A DNA stretch of 64,000 nt from CAVQDV01 sp963711375. GTDB lineage: Bacteria > Pseudomonadota > Gammaproteobacteria > Coxiellales > Coxiellaceae. Positions 24,025-39,000 of the stretch are shown here, piece after piece; positions within the stretch are counted from its first letter, which is position 1; each line of letters begins with the position of its first letter. The notes beneath the pieces are model-generated. The model saw nothing but the letters and a program-made list of their open reading frames with translations, was not told where the DNA came from and did not search any database. The stretch is taken from assembly GCA_963711375.1 (NCBI GenBank), contig CAVQDV010000005.1, positions 2,852,001-2,916,000 on the forward strand, given 5' to 3'. Made by a program: the position numbers and the translations under genes.

Positions 24025-27000
24025 TTATTTTTTTAACTTTCGAATTTGTTGGGCCACTTCATGAACACTCCCGATTTGAAGGAGAGAAGAATGATCACCC
24101 ACTATGTTATAAACCTCTATTTTACCTGTGCTTATTTCATTCCAACCATGCTGATCACGTTCACCATCTATTTTGGATGCATTTATCAGCAGCATATCGG
24201 CTCCAATGGAAGGAACAGGATATTTTTTCAACGCAGTCCTATTCGCTTGATATACTTTATAGGCCCTTTTAACCTGATTCGCTCCTGCTTCATCACTAAT
24301 CAGCCCATATTTTAACAGAATATTAATCAAGGGTTTCTCACTTTCTAAAACAACATTATTTTCTATGAGTTGCTTAATTTCCTCTTCAATCTCTTGCCCA
24401 GTTATTTTCGCTAGATCCGGTATGAAATAAAATAGCGTCTCTAATTCATTTTCCATTTTCAGTTTGACATCCTTGTGATATAGCTGTGGCGCAAAGGCAT
24501 CAACTAAAACAAGGGTAGCAACAGCGTCCCCTTCTCTCAGCAACTGATTACACATTTCGACGGCAATAATACCCCCAAAAGACCAGCCCACTAAATGATA
24601 GGGCCCTTTAGCTTGAATGGTTTTGATTTCCTGAATATAAGTGGCAGCCATTTCAGGAATATTATTTTGGGCTTCATGATTTACCAATAATCCCTGGGAT
24701 TGCAGACCATAGCATCGACGCTCGCCCTCAAAGGCACGTGCGAGATGCCTGTAGCAAGAAATGCTCCCACCGATGGGGTGAATACAAAACAGGGGGGCTT
24801 CGCTTCCTGTTTGATTCAGAGCCACCAAACCACGCTCAGTGAATTGAATTTGAGTATCGATAAGAAAAGCCAATTTCTCGATAGTAGGTGCTAAAAACAA
24901 TTCCGCAAGCGGAATCTTAATGTTAAGAATTTCATGTATTTTATAGAAGAGCTCTGTACCCAAAAGCGAATGTCCACCCAATTCAAAGAAATTATCATAA
25001 ATTCCCACCTGTTCAAGATGCAAAATTTCTTGCCAGATTTTGGCTAAGGCTTCTTCCGAGGGTGTTCGTGGTGCTACATAATGCAGCCTAATTTCACCTC
25101 CCTCTGGAATAGGCAGCGCTTTTCGATCTACTTTTCCATTAGGCGTTAAGGGCATCGCATTGAGTTTAATAAAAAAGCCGGGGATCATGTAATCGGGTAA
25201 TTTTGCTTTTAAATAATCTTGTAAATCGATGGCATCAACAGTGGCCTCTGGTTTTACGACAAAATAAGCCGCTAATCGTTTATTTCCGGGCTCATCCTCA
25301 CGTGCCAACACAACGGCTTCTTGAATATCAGTGTGCTCCAAAAGATTCGACTCAATTTCACCCAATTCAATTCGGAATCCGCGAATTTTAACTTGATGAT
25401 CTATACGCCCAAAATATTCTACGTTACCATCTTCTAAATACCGGCAAAGGTCCCCAGTGCGATACAGCCGAATATTTCGATTTTGTTTTTTCTCGTCCTC
25501 AGTTGCAAACGGATTTTCAATAAATCGTTCAGCCGTTAAATCCTGGCGATTTAAATACCCTCGCGCTATTCCTTCTCCACCTAAATACAACTCTCCTACT
25601 ACACCGACAGGAAGTGGGTTTAGAGCATTATCCAATATGTAGAGCTTTACATTATCGAGAGGTTTTCCGACGGGCGCAACAATAGAGTTTGCTTCTGCAA
25701 TCCAGTAACTTGCGTCAATAGAAGCTTCGGTAGGACCATACAAATTAATTAGAGTTGATGCATGCATTACATTATAAAAAGAATTTACTTGCTGGGGAAG
25801 CAGAGCCTCGCCACTGCAGTAGACCTGCCTTAAACTCTTACATTGCGCAAAACTTTTCTCAAGTAATATCGCTTGCAACATGGAAGGCACAAAGTGAATA
25901 ATATTAATTTTATATCGAGTGATAAATTCACATAAATACACGGTATCTTTGTGTTTCTCAGGTTCTAAAATAAAGAGCGTTGCCCCTATCGTAGAAGCCA
26001 AAAATATTTCCCAAACCGATACGTCAAAAGTATAGGGAGTCTTCAAAATAAATCGATCATCCTTAGTTATTCCAAAATGAGACTTTCTCGTCTGCAAATA
26101 ATTAACAACTCCTCGATGCTCATTAAGCACGCCTTTGGGCTTGCCGGTAGAACCTGAAGTGTAAATAACATAGGCTAAATTATTTGGATAAACGCTCAGA
26201 TTTAAATTTTCTGTGGGCTGATGAGAAACGGGTTCGTCAAGTCGATCGAGATGAATGATGACAGCCGTCGTCTCAGGCCAATGTTCTTTTAAGGACGATT
26301 GTGTTAATAAAACAGGGGCTTTTGTGTCTTCCAACATAAATTGGAGACGTTCCTTGGGATTGGATGGATCCATTGGGACATAAGCCGCCCCTGCTTTTAG
26401 AACGGCGAAAATTCCTATTATCATTTCTAAAGATCGTTCGCATAAAATGGCCACCAAGGTTTCTAATCCAACGCCCTGCTCTCTTAAATAATGGGCTAAT
26501 TGATTCGACTTTTCATTTAATTCCCGATAGCTTACTTCCTGATTTCCATAAACTAAGGCTATATTATTCGGCGTTTTTTCAACCTGATCTTCAAATAATT
26601 GATGAATTGCTTTATTCCGAGGAAACTCTTTGACCGTATCATTCCAATCTCTCAAGATTTTTTGTTTTTCAGCAGACGCTACTATTTCATAGTCTTTTAT
26701 GGCGAGTAATGGAGCAGTCACGACTTCATCTAATAATTGTGTGAAATGTTGAATTAATCGTTCAATACTAGCCGTTTTGAATAATGACGTTGAATATTCC
26801 ATTATTCCTTTGAGACCACTTGTCGTCTCCGCTAAGAAAAGCGTCAAGTCAAATTTTGCTTCTTTCATCTCGAGGGGCACTGAATAGGTTTCTAAATCTT
26901 GTAAATTTAATGCCGGAAACTCGTTATTTTGCAGTATAATCATAACTTGAAACAAGGGACTATAGGAAAGCGATCTTTCCACAGACAGGGAGTCCAGCAA

Positions 27001-30000
27001 TCGCTCAAACGGAATATCTTGATTTTGATAGGCTTGCAGACAAAGATTTTTAACCTCTGCCAATAATTCGATGAAAGAAATGTCGCCCTTTATTTTAGCT
27101 CGCAAAGCCAGGGTATTAATGAAAAATCCGATCAGCCCTTCCAATTCCTCCCGTTGACGACCAGCGATGGGACTTCCAATCACGATGTCCTCTTGGCCGG
27201 TATAGCGATACAAGAGCACATAAAAAGAGGAAAGCAGTGTCATAAATAAGGTCGCACCATGCGCATGGCTTAAGCGCTTTAATTTATCCGAGGTGGGGGC
27301 AGAAATTTGAAAAAGTATTTTCTTTCCTTGGTAAGTTTGAGCAGCGGGTCGTGGATAATCGAGCGGTAAGGAAAGTAAATTTGGTGCCTCCTGCAATTGA
27401 TGTTCCCAATACTGAAGTTGGGTTTGAGCGACTACAGCATCCTCCCTTAAATATTCTCGTTGCCATAAACTATAGTCAGCATATTGGAAAGGCAAGGCTG
27501 GCAGATATTTTATCAATTCTGCCTCATCCAAACCCTCACTAGCCAAGTTATAAAGAATATTAAGTTCTTTTGCGAACACTCCGATTGACCAGCCATCCGA
27601 AATACTATGATGCATATTCACACACAGAATATGATTATCGACATTCACTCGAATTAATTGAATCCGTATCAAAGGTCCTTGGCTTAAATTAAAAAATTTT
27701 TTGGCAAAGTCTGAAATAAGTAGCTCTACTTGATCCTTTCCATCAAAAATACTCAGCTTAAATTTCACATGCTTAGCGATATCTTGATAAGGCACGCCAT
27801 TTTTTTCTTTAAATGAAGTACGCAGCACTTCGTGTCGTTGAATTAAAAATCGAATGGAACTCTCGAGAATATTCGTATTCAGTGGGCCTTTGAGTCCAAG
27901 CTCGAGAGGAATATTATATAGGGCGCTCTCTGGCTCGAGTTTATCTAAAAACCAAAGGCGCTGTTGGGCAAATGACAAGGGGATAAATTCTGGTCTTGCT
28001 TTCGCAATTAAAGGAAGCTGAATTTTTTCTTCCGCCTTCTCTAAAACACGACTTAAGCCAGCAATCGTTGGGGTTTTAAAAATCTCCTCTAAGGATAATT
28101 CAACCTGTAACACTCGATTCACTCGAACAATAAGCTGAGTTAACAGTAGGGAATGCCCCCCTAACTCAAAGAAATTATCGTGTATGCCGACTTGATCCAG
28201 ATGCAGCACTTCTTGCCAAATATCCGCTAAAGCCTCTTCTGTAGGTGTTCGAGGCGCTTCATACTGTTGTCGAATTTCACCGCCCTCCGGGCTTGGCAAG
28301 GCCTTGAGATCCACCTTGTCATTCGACGTAAGCGGCATCGAATCAAGCTGAATAAAAAGAGAAGGAAGCATGTAGTCTGGTAGCAAGGCTTTTAAATAAT
28401 CCCGCAATGCTCTGGCCTCCAGAGAGATATTAGGCTTCGCCACATAGTAGGCGACCAGGCGCTTATTTCCAGGTTCATCTTCACGAGCCACTACAAACGC
28501 TTCTTGAATATCAGCATGCTTCAAAAGATTTGACTCAATTTCACCTAATTCAATTCGGAATCCTCGGATTTTAACTTGATTATCGACTCGACCTATATAC
28601 TGGATATTTCCATCTTCCAGATAACGACAATAATCTCCAGTTTGATACATTCGAACAGGTGAACTCTTTATGAATGAATGAAAAATAAATTTTTCGCTCG
28701 TGAGCTCGGGGCGATTTAAATACCCACTTGCAAGGCCCTCTCCTGCAATAAACATCTCACCTATGCAGCCGATGGGAACAGGATGGCGCGCTGAATCGAG
28801 AATATAAATTTCTGTATTTCCAATAGGCCTTCCAATTGGATAGGTGGTGACCTCCTCATTTTCAGCATGAAAATTAGGACGGGTGTTGGCAGCATAAATA
28901 CGAGTCGATGTTGCTATAACAGTCGTTTCTGTTGGACCATAACAATTCCATACATCAAAAGGCAATTTTTGTGGAATGGTCCAAGTGATTTTCTCGCCTC
29001 CCACGGTAAGTACTCTTAAGGAGCAGGTTTCAGGCCAAGGAATTGAAAATAAATTTATCGCCAGTGCTGTCGTCACACCCGAAATTGTGATGCTTTTATT
29101 GAGGATAAACTGTTGCAATTCCACAGGGTCGTATTTTATTTCCTCAGGTAATATCCAAACACTCGCTCCACGAGTGAGGATAGGCAAGGTCTCATGGAAA
29201 AAAGGATCGAATGTTTGGCTGAAGAATTGAGTAACTCGATCAACTGGGGATATCTCAAAGTTCTTTTTGTACCAGGTAATCAAATTAACAAGACTGTTAT
29301 GAGGCACCATCACGCCTTTGGGGGAGCCTGTTGTTCCAGACGTATAAATAATATAAGCAATATCGGTCGATTTCACTTCTTTTTTCAAATTTGTAGGGTC
29401 GATAGCTTTAAATTCGATATCTAAAAGTGTCACAAGAGGACACGAGAGATTTTCAAAATTTGTTTTTTGAGAAGAATCCAAAAGAATGAGTTTACAATGG
29501 CTGTCTTGAACTAAATATTGTATTCGATCCGCCGGAAACTCGGGATTGAGGGGAACATAAATAACACCTAATTTAAATGAGGCCAACATTGAAATAATTA
29601 AATATTCCGTTCGCTCCATTGCAAATAGCATAGTATCCCCATTTTTGAGGCCTCGCTGTTCAAAATATCTTGCAAATTGATTGGCTTTTTCATTTAATTC
29701 TCGATAAGTCAATTGCCGATTTTCAAAAACTACAGCCAAATTATTGGGGGTTTTTTCAGCCTGTTCTTCAAACAGCTGATGAATTACGTTGTATAATGGA
29801 TATTCCATTGCTGTATTATTCCAATCCACCAGGATTTTTTGTTTTTCAGCGGGAATTAATATTTCATATTCTTGTAAAGGTCGATCTGGAGCTAAAACCA
29901 ATTGATCAATTAAATGCTCCATATGTGTGATGAGTCCCTCAATATTTTTTGATTCATAAAATACTTCATTGTATTCAATGTTAATAGACAATTGTTTTCC

Positions 30001-33000
30001 TGGAACAATTATAATGTTCAGATCATAATTGGTTTGTTCTTTATGTATCACCTCACCAATTGAAAGCGCTTCGTTATTTTCTATAACCGCATGAATCGGA
30101 TAATTTTCAAATATAAAGAGTTGATCAATGAGAGGCGTTCGGGGATTAAAACCGGCCCAGCCTTGAATTTGTCCTAGAGGGAGATAATCATATTCCTGTG
30201 AGCGGCTAAGATCACTTTGAATTTTCTGGAGATAGGATTGGCCCGTCATTTCTCCAGTGAATTGAATTCTGAGCGGCAAGGTATTAATGAATAAGCCCAC
30301 TTGCTCCTGGCTATTCTCAAGCCCTGAGGCACGCCCTGAAACGACATTTCCGAAAACCACATCCTCTTGTCCCACGTAATAGCGTAAAATTAAGCCCCAG
30401 ACCCCCAGGAACCAGGTATTTAAAGTAAGCCCCATTTTTTTAGCTTGATCATTCAGCGCTTTTGTTCGGACGGCATTAAATTTCAATTCCTGATTTTTAA
30501 ATCGAAAATTCGCATGCTCGAATTGGGGTTTCAGTTTCTTAATGGATAAAATGCTCGGCTCATTCAAACCGGCGAGATACTGAGTCCAATAAGCCTTAGC
30601 TTTCTCCTCGGATTGCAGACGAATATGAGCTATATAATCACGGTAGTGTATACGCCGTAATTCGGGGAGTTCCTGCCCCAGAATTTGTCCACGATAATAA
30701 TCCAATAATTTCCCCAGAAGAATGGAACTGCTCCATCCATCCAGTAATATATGGTGAAACACCCAAACCATTAATGTTTTTTTCGGAGCTAGCTGAATTA
30801 AATAAAAACGCATTAACGGTGGCTGGCTCAAATCGAATCCTTTTACGCCCTCTTCATCATAAAGCCTCTGCAATTCGGCGCGCCAATCGGGTGATTTTTG
30901 CCAATCCAATTCTTTCCAAGGTAGTTCCAGTTTTTCTGCAACTATCTGTATAGGATCCCCACTCCAGTCCCAATAAAAATAGCTTCTTAAAATCTCATAT
31001 TCTTCGATTAATTTTTTCCAAGCCTTTTTTAATATTTCACGATCCAGTAGACCCTCAATCAGAAATCCATTTCGAATAATGAATCCACCACTCTGAGGAT
31101 TTTTTAAAGTTAAAAATAAAATACCTTTCTGCATGGGAGAAAGAGGATAAGCGTCCTCAGTATGACTCGGTAAAAGCTCATTAATTTGCTCCTGCGTCAA
31201 TTGAAGCAGGGGCAGATCCGAAGGAATCAACCACTGTGTGTTCTGCAGTACTGTTTTTTCTTGAATAAATTTTATTAAGCATTGATGATAGCTTTGCACA
31301 AATTTTCTAACAGTTTCTGGTTGATAATATTTCGTGTTGTAAGTAATCCACATTCTTAGACGGCCACCGGCAATGACGCAATTAAACTCCATCAATAAAT
31401 TTCTGGAATTTTCTGGTGCCACAAAATACCCAGAAGAGGCTTCAGCAAATTCAAAAAGTCCTTTGCCTCCCATAAATTGCCCTAAATAATTAAAAATGAG
31501 ACCAGGGCCATCGTAGGCTTTTAATTCGCTTATTTCAGGATCCGCTAAATATCTCAATATTCCATATACCAAGCCATTTCCAGGCACCTGGTGCAATTGT
31601 TCCTTTATCGTTTTTAAAATATCCGGCAAGGCTTGCCCCGCATGTGGCAAATTAAAATGAACCGGATAAAGCGAGGTGAACCACCCAATGGTTTGGCTAA
31701 TATCTAAAACGTCTCCCAAAAGAGAGGTTTCGCGACCATGCCCTTCCAAATGTAAAATGAGTTCTTCTTGATGAAAGCAGTCACGATACGCCATCACAAG
31801 TGCTGCTAATAGCGTCTCATTAATTTGACTTCGATACATCTTGGGCAATTCTTTGAGGAGAATGAGGGTTTCACTTTCGCTTAAACTAAAATCCAGAAAC
31901 TCTGTCTTATTTTCTCTTACATCATGCGTTACACCCTCATATTCCTCTGGAATGTACTTGATCAGTGAAGGATTTAACCAATACGCTTTCGCCGCCAAAA
32001 TGTTCGGATTATTATCTTCCTTTGCCAGTGCTTCCAGTAATTTCGCCCAGTCTTTATAAGAATTATTTTCCTTCGGTAAAAGCGGTTCTCTCCCTTGAAG
32101 ACGCGCCTCGTAGGCCAGAATTAAATCCGTAAATAAAATACGCCAGGATACACCATCGATAATCAAATGATGGATCACTAAGAATAATCGGTATTGATGA
32201 TCCTTAGCCCCTTGAATTAAGGCAATTCGATAAAGAGGGCCAGATTCAATATGTAAGCTCGATTGCAAGGTATTCAGATAAGTTTCGACCGCAGAATCGA
32301 AATTCGATTCCCCTGATAAATCCTTTAATTCGATAATAGGATCGCTCATTTCCTGATACCACTGAAGTTGCTCTTGAATGGAATAGCGAATTCGGAAAGC
32401 ATCATGATGAATAAACACATCCACGAGTGCTTTTTTGAGAATTTCGATATTCGTTTCACTCGACACTCGCAAGAATTGCGCCTGATTAAAATGCTGGGGA
32501 TTTGAAAAGGCCTGATCGAAAAACCAGTGCTGTATCGGCAATAAAGGAATATCGCCCTGATTGTCTTTTTCGTGTTGAAGCCCTAATTCGAGGACCGCCC
32601 TTTGAGAGAGACTGGCAATGGTGCTCGCGATAAAAATATCCCTTGTTTGTAGATAGATTCCACGTTGGCGGGCACGGGAGACTACTTGGATACTAATGAT
32701 AGAGTCTCCACCTAATTCAAAAAAATTATCGTGGATGCCGACCTGTTTGAGATGCAATATGTCTTGCCAAATTTCGCTTAAGGCTATTTCGGTAGGGGTT
32801 TCTGGAGCAACATACTCTCGTCGAATTTCGCTGCCTTCTGAGCTTGGCAAGGCTTTGCGATCTAACTTGCCATTCGGCGAAAGTGGCATCGCATCGAGCT
32901 GCATAAAAAGGGAGGGAAGCATGTAGTCCGGTAGTAAAGCTTTTAAATAATTCCGCAATACAGTGGCCTCCGGGGAGATATTAGGTTTCGCCACATAGTA

Positions 33001-36000
33001 GGCGACCAGGCGTTTGTTGCCCGCTTCATCTTCTCGAGCCAAAACAACCGCTTCTTGAATATCAGCGTGCTTCAAAAGATTTGACTCAATTTCACCTAAT
33101 TCAATTCGGAATCCTTGGATTTTAACTTGATGATCTATACGCCCCAAATATTCTACATTTCCATCTTCTAAATATCGGCAAAGATCCCCAGTGCGATACA
33201 AGCGAATATTTCGATTTTGTTTTTTCTCGTCATGAGTTGCAAAAGGATTTTCAATAAATCGTTCAGCCGTTAATTCCTGGCGATTTAAATAACCCCGTGC
33301 TATTCCTTCTCCTCCTAAATACAGCTCCCCGACTACACCGACAGGAAGAGGACTTAGAACATTATCCAATATGTAGAGCTTTAAATTATCGAGGGGTTTT
33401 CCGATGGGCGCAACGATGCAGTTTGCTTCTGCAATCCAGTAACTCACGGCAATAGTGGCTTCGGTAGGACCATACATATTAATTAGGATTGAAGTATCCA
33501 TTACATTATAAAAAGAATTCACTTGCTGGGAAAGTAGGGCCTCACCACCGGAGAAAACCTGCCTTAAACTCTTACATTGCCCAAAGCTTGGCTCAAGCAA
33601 TATTGCTTTCAACATGGAAGGCACAAAGTGAATAATAGTAATTTTATAGCGAGTGATAAATTCACATAAATATAGGGTATCTTTGTGTTTTTCAGGTTCT
33701 AAAATAAAGAGCGTTGCCCCTATCATTGATGGCAAAAATATTTCCCAAACCGATACGTCAAAAGTCTGGGGGGTATTCAAAATAAATCGATCACGCTCAG
33801 TTAATCCAAAATGAGACTGCCTTGTATGCAAATAATTAACAACTCCATGATGCTCAATTAGCACGCCTTTGGGCTTGCCGGTAGAACCGGAAGTGTAAAT
33901 AATATAGGCTAAATTATTAGGATTAACGCTTTGCTTTAGATTTTCAGTGGGCTGATGAGAAACGGCTTCGTCCAGCTGATCAAGATGAATAATGACAGCC
34001 GTCGTCTCAGGCCAGTGTTCTTTTAAGGAGGATTGCGTCAATAAAACAGGCGCTTTTGTGTCTTCCAACATAAACTGGAGACGTTCCTTGGGGTTGGATG
34101 GATCCATTGGCACATAAGCTCCACCTGCTTTTAGAACGGCGAAAATGCCTATTATCATCTCTAAAGATCGTTCGCACAAAATCGCAACCAAAGTTTCTAA
34201 TCCAACTCCTTGCTCCCTCAAATAATGCGCCAATTGATTCGATTTTTCATTTAATTCACGGAATGTCAGATTTTGATTTTCAAAAACTAGCGCTATGTTA
34301 TTCGGTGTTTTTTCAACTTGATCTTCAAATAATTGATGAATTGTTTTATCGCGTGGATACTCTTTTGCCGTATTATTCCACTCCACCAAGATTTTTTGTT
34401 TTTCATCCGGCCTTAAGATTTCATACTCACTGACAGTTTTTTCCGGCTGAGAAACAATTTCTTCGAGTAGCTGAACATAGTGCTCAACTAATCGATTTAT
34501 TTTATCGGCTTTGAATATATCCGTGGAATATTCCATTTGACCCGATAATCCTGTTGGTGTCTCCATAAGAGCAAATGTTAAATCGAATTTTGAAATATTC
34601 ACATCAATCGGCATGGAATCCGTTTTTAAATGCTTAAGACTCAGAACCTGTGCTTCATTATTTTGTAAAACAAACATCACCTGGAATAAGGGAGTATAGG
34701 AAAGACTTCGTTCGACGGATAAGGATTCCAGTAAGCGTTCAAAAGGCACATCCTGATTGGCATAAGCTTTTAGCGTTAGCTCCCTGACTTCTGACAAAAG
34801 CTCATTAAAGGTCATTTTATCGGTAATTTGCCCTCTTAAGGCCAAGGTGTTGACGAAAAATCCTAGCAAGCCCTCCACTTCTTCTCGTTGGCGGCCGGCA
34901 ATTGGACTACCGACAATAATATCCTCTTGGCCCGTATATCGATGTAATAGTACATAGAGGGACGACAATAATGTCATGAATAAAGTCGTCCCTTTTGCTC
35001 GGCTGAGATGCTTTAATTTATCCAAGACGGAGAGAGAAATCTGGAAAGCTAGGTGACTTCCCTGATATGTCAGCATTGCCGGGCGTGGATAATCCAAGGG
35101 CAATGGCAGTACAGCAGGAGCTCCTTCTAATTGCTGCTTCCAATAGTGGAGTTGCGATTGAGCGGCTTCTCCTTCTTCTTTTAAATAATCTCGTTGCCAC
35201 AAGGTAAAATCGGCGTATTGAATAGGTAATGCTGGCAAAACATGCTTTAGTTCTTCACCCTTAAGACCCTCGCAGGCCGCATTATAAAAAATAGTAAATT
35301 CTTTGATGAGAACGCCAATTGACCAAGCATCGGATATGCTGTGATGCATATTCACCAGTAGAATATGCTCATCCAAATTTAAGCGAATTACTTGAACGCG
35401 CATAAGAGGACCTTGGCTTAAATTAAAGGGTTTTTTCGCAAAATCGGTGATCACCTGTTGAATGTGATTAGCGCCCTCCAGAATATCCAAAGAAAAATCA
35501 ATATTCTTCGCGATATCTTGGTAGGCCATTTCATTCTGGGCTTTAAAAGTCGTTCGCAAAGTTTCATGACGTTCAATGAGAGCTTTAAAACTGCTGGTTA
35601 GCGCCTCTCTATTGAGCGAACCCTTTAAACGAATAGCGGCGGGAATATTGTAAAAAGCGCTGTTGGGTTCTAATTTATCCAAGAACCAAAGACGTTGCTG
35701 TGCAAAAGAAAGCGGAATAAATTCCGGTCTTTTTTGCGGAACTAAGGGAATGTAGATTTTTTCTTCTGCCTGCTCTAAAATATGGCTCAAGCCAATAATT
35801 CTAGGATCTTCGAAAATTTGTTGCAGGGATACATCAACATTTAATATTCGTTTTATTCGGACTTGCATTTGCGTCATTAACAACGAATGTCCACCCAGTT
35901 CAAAGAAATTATCATAAATTCCCACCTGTTCAAGATGCAAAATTTCTTGCCAAATTTCGGCTAAGGCTTCTTCTGTGGGGGTTCGTGGTGCCACATACGG

Positions 36001-39000
36001 ATGCCTAATTTCGCCTCCCTCTGGGCTTGGCAAGGCTTTACGATCTAATTTTCCATTAGGCGTTAAAGGCATCGCATCGAGTTTAATAAAAAAGGCGGGG
36101 ATCATGTAATCGGGTAATTCTGCTTTTAAATAATCCCGTAAATCGATGGCATCAACAGTAACCTCTGGTTTTACGACAAAATAAGCCACTAATCGTTTAT
36201 TTCCAGGCTCATCCTCACGTGCCAACACAACGACTTCTTGAATAGCCGAATGCTTCAAAAGATTCGACTCAATTTCACCCAATTCAATTCGGAATCCGCG
36301 GATTTTAACTTGGTAGTCGATACGGCTGATATATTCGACATTTCCATCCTCTAGATAGCGACAAAGATCCCCAGTTTTATATAATTTAGTATTTTGTTTT
36401 TGTTTTTTGTCTTCCTCTGTTGCAAACGGATTTTCAATAAATCGTTCTGCCGTTAATTCGGCCCGATTTAAGTATCCGCGTGCTAATCCTTCTCCACCAA
36501 TGTGAAGCTCTCCGGGCACACCTACCGGCAATAAATTTAGGCTAGCATCCAGAATATACAGCTGCGTATTCGCTATCGCTTGGCCAATTTTAATTAGATT
36601 TTTATCTACCATCCAACTTGTTGACCAGATCGTGGTTTCCGTCGGACCAAATACGTTGTAATACTGACCTTCAATGCCATTAAAAAAATTTTGAAGCGCG
36701 ATTGAAAGGGCTTCGCCTCCACAAAGACCCATGAAATTCTTTTGCCCCTTCCAGCCCTGAATTTGAAAAAGCTGCCAGATTGAAGGTGTCGCCTGCATAA
36801 ACGTGACCTCATGCAATTCCATTAATTTGATGAGCTTTTTCGCATTCAGTGAGTCTTCCTTTTTGCTTAAAATAATTTCCGCCCCAAATAGTATCGGCAA
36901 ATATAATTCAAGACCAAAAATATCAAAGGATAATGAAGTGACAGAAAGCCATTTCGACTGTGAATTTAAGTGTAATTTAGATTGAAAATCAAAAATAATA
37001 TTGTTTACACTTTTGTGTTGGATCATTACGCCTTTCGGTTTTCCAGTCGAGCCCGAAGTAAAAATGACATAGGCCAAATTATCTGGGCCGGATAAACCTT
37101 TGGGATTGGTAATCGACTGCTCAGAAATAAGGGAATCCATTTCATCCAAATTAATAACAAGCTCGGTTGTTTGAGGTAAACTTTCTTTCAGCCAGGACTG
37201 AGTTAATAAGATGGACGCCTCAGTGGTTTTCAACAGGTAGGCAATACGTTCCTGCGGATAGCTCGGGTCCACCGGCACATAAGCACCTCCGGATTTTAAA
37301 ATCGATATAAGCCCAATAATCATTTCCAAAGAGCGTTCGCAGGCAATTGCCACCAGCGTTTCTGCTTTCACTCCTTGCTTTCTCAAATAATGCGCTAATT
37401 GATTCGATTTTTCATTTAATTCACGGTACGTCAGATTTTGATCTTCAAAAACAAGCGCGATATTATTCGGTGCTTTTTCAACCTGCTCTTCAAATAATTG
37501 ATGGATGGTTTTATCTTGTGGGAAATCTTTTGCTGTATTATTCCAATCGACTAAGATTTTTTGTTTTTCATCTGGTCTTAAGATCTCATATTCATATACA
37601 GCTTTTTCTGGCTGAGAAACAATTTCTTCGAGTAGCTGAACATAATGCTCAATTAATCGATTTATGGTATCCGCTTTGAAAATATCCGTGGAATATTCCA
37701 ATTCACCCGATAATCCTGTTGGTGTTTCCATGAGAGTAAACGTTAAATCAAATTTTGAAATATTCACATCAATCGGCATGGAATTCGTTTTTAGATGCTT
37801 AAGACTCAGCACCTGTGCTTCATTATTTTGTAAAACAAACATCACCTGGAATAAGGGAGTATAGGAAAGACTTCGTTCGACGGATAAGGATTCCAGTAAG
37901 CGTTCAAAAGGCACATCCTGATTGGCATAAGCTTTTAGCGTTAGCTCCCTGACTTCTGCCAAAAGCTCATTAAAGGTCATTTTATCGGTAATTTGCCCTC
38001 TTAAGGCCAAGGTGTTGACGAAAAATCCTAGCAAGCCCTCCACTTCTTCTCGTTGGCGGCCGGCAATTGGACTACCGACAATAATATCCTCTTGACCCGT
38101 ATATCGATGTAATAGTACATAGAGGGACGACAATAATGTCATGAATAAAGTCGTCCCTCTTGCTTGGCTGAGATGCTTTAATTTATCCAAGACGGAGAGA
38201 GAAATCTGAAAAGCTAAGTGACTTCCCTTATATGTCAGCACCGCCGGGCGGGGATAATCCATGGGTAATGGCAGTACAGCAGGAGCCCCTTCTAATTGCT
38301 GCTTCCAATAGTGGAGTTGCGATTGAGCGGCTTCTCCTTCTTCTTTTAAATAATCTCGTTGCCACAAGCTAAAATCGGCGTATTGAATAGGTAATGCTGG
38401 CAAAACATGCTTTAGTTCTTCACCCTTAAGACCCTCGCAGGCCGCATTATAAAAAATAATAAATTCTTTGATAAGAATTCCAATTGACCAAGCATCGGAT
38501 ATGCTGTGATGCATATTCACCAGCAGAATATGCTCATCCACATTTAAGCGAATTATTTGAACGCGCATAAGAGGACCTTGGCTCAAATTAAAGGGAGTTT
38601 TCGCAAAATCGGTGATCTTCTCTTGAAGTTGATTAGCGCCCTCCAGAATATCCAAAGAAAAATCAATATTCTTCGCGATATCTTGGTAGGCCATTTCATG
38701 TTGTTCTTTAAAAGTCGTTCGCAGAATTTCATGACGTTCAATAAGGGCTTTAAAACTGCTGACGAGCGCTTCTCTATTAAGGACACCTTTTAAGCGAATG
38801 GCGGCGGGAATATTGTAGAAAGCGCTGTTAGGTTCTAATTTATCCAAGAACCAAAGACGTTGCTGTGCAAAAGAAAGCGGAATAAATTCCGGTCTTTTTT
38901 GCGGAACCAAGGGAATGTAGATTTTTTCTTCTGCCTGCTCTAAAAAATGGCTCAAGCCAAGAATTCTAGGATCTTCGAAAATTTGTTGCAGGGATACATC

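Noticed and set aside
24067..24315. 89-residue + strand ORF (24046-24315) over the TE domain
   Set aside because: It is antisense to a conserved thioesterase coding region, with no recognisable product.
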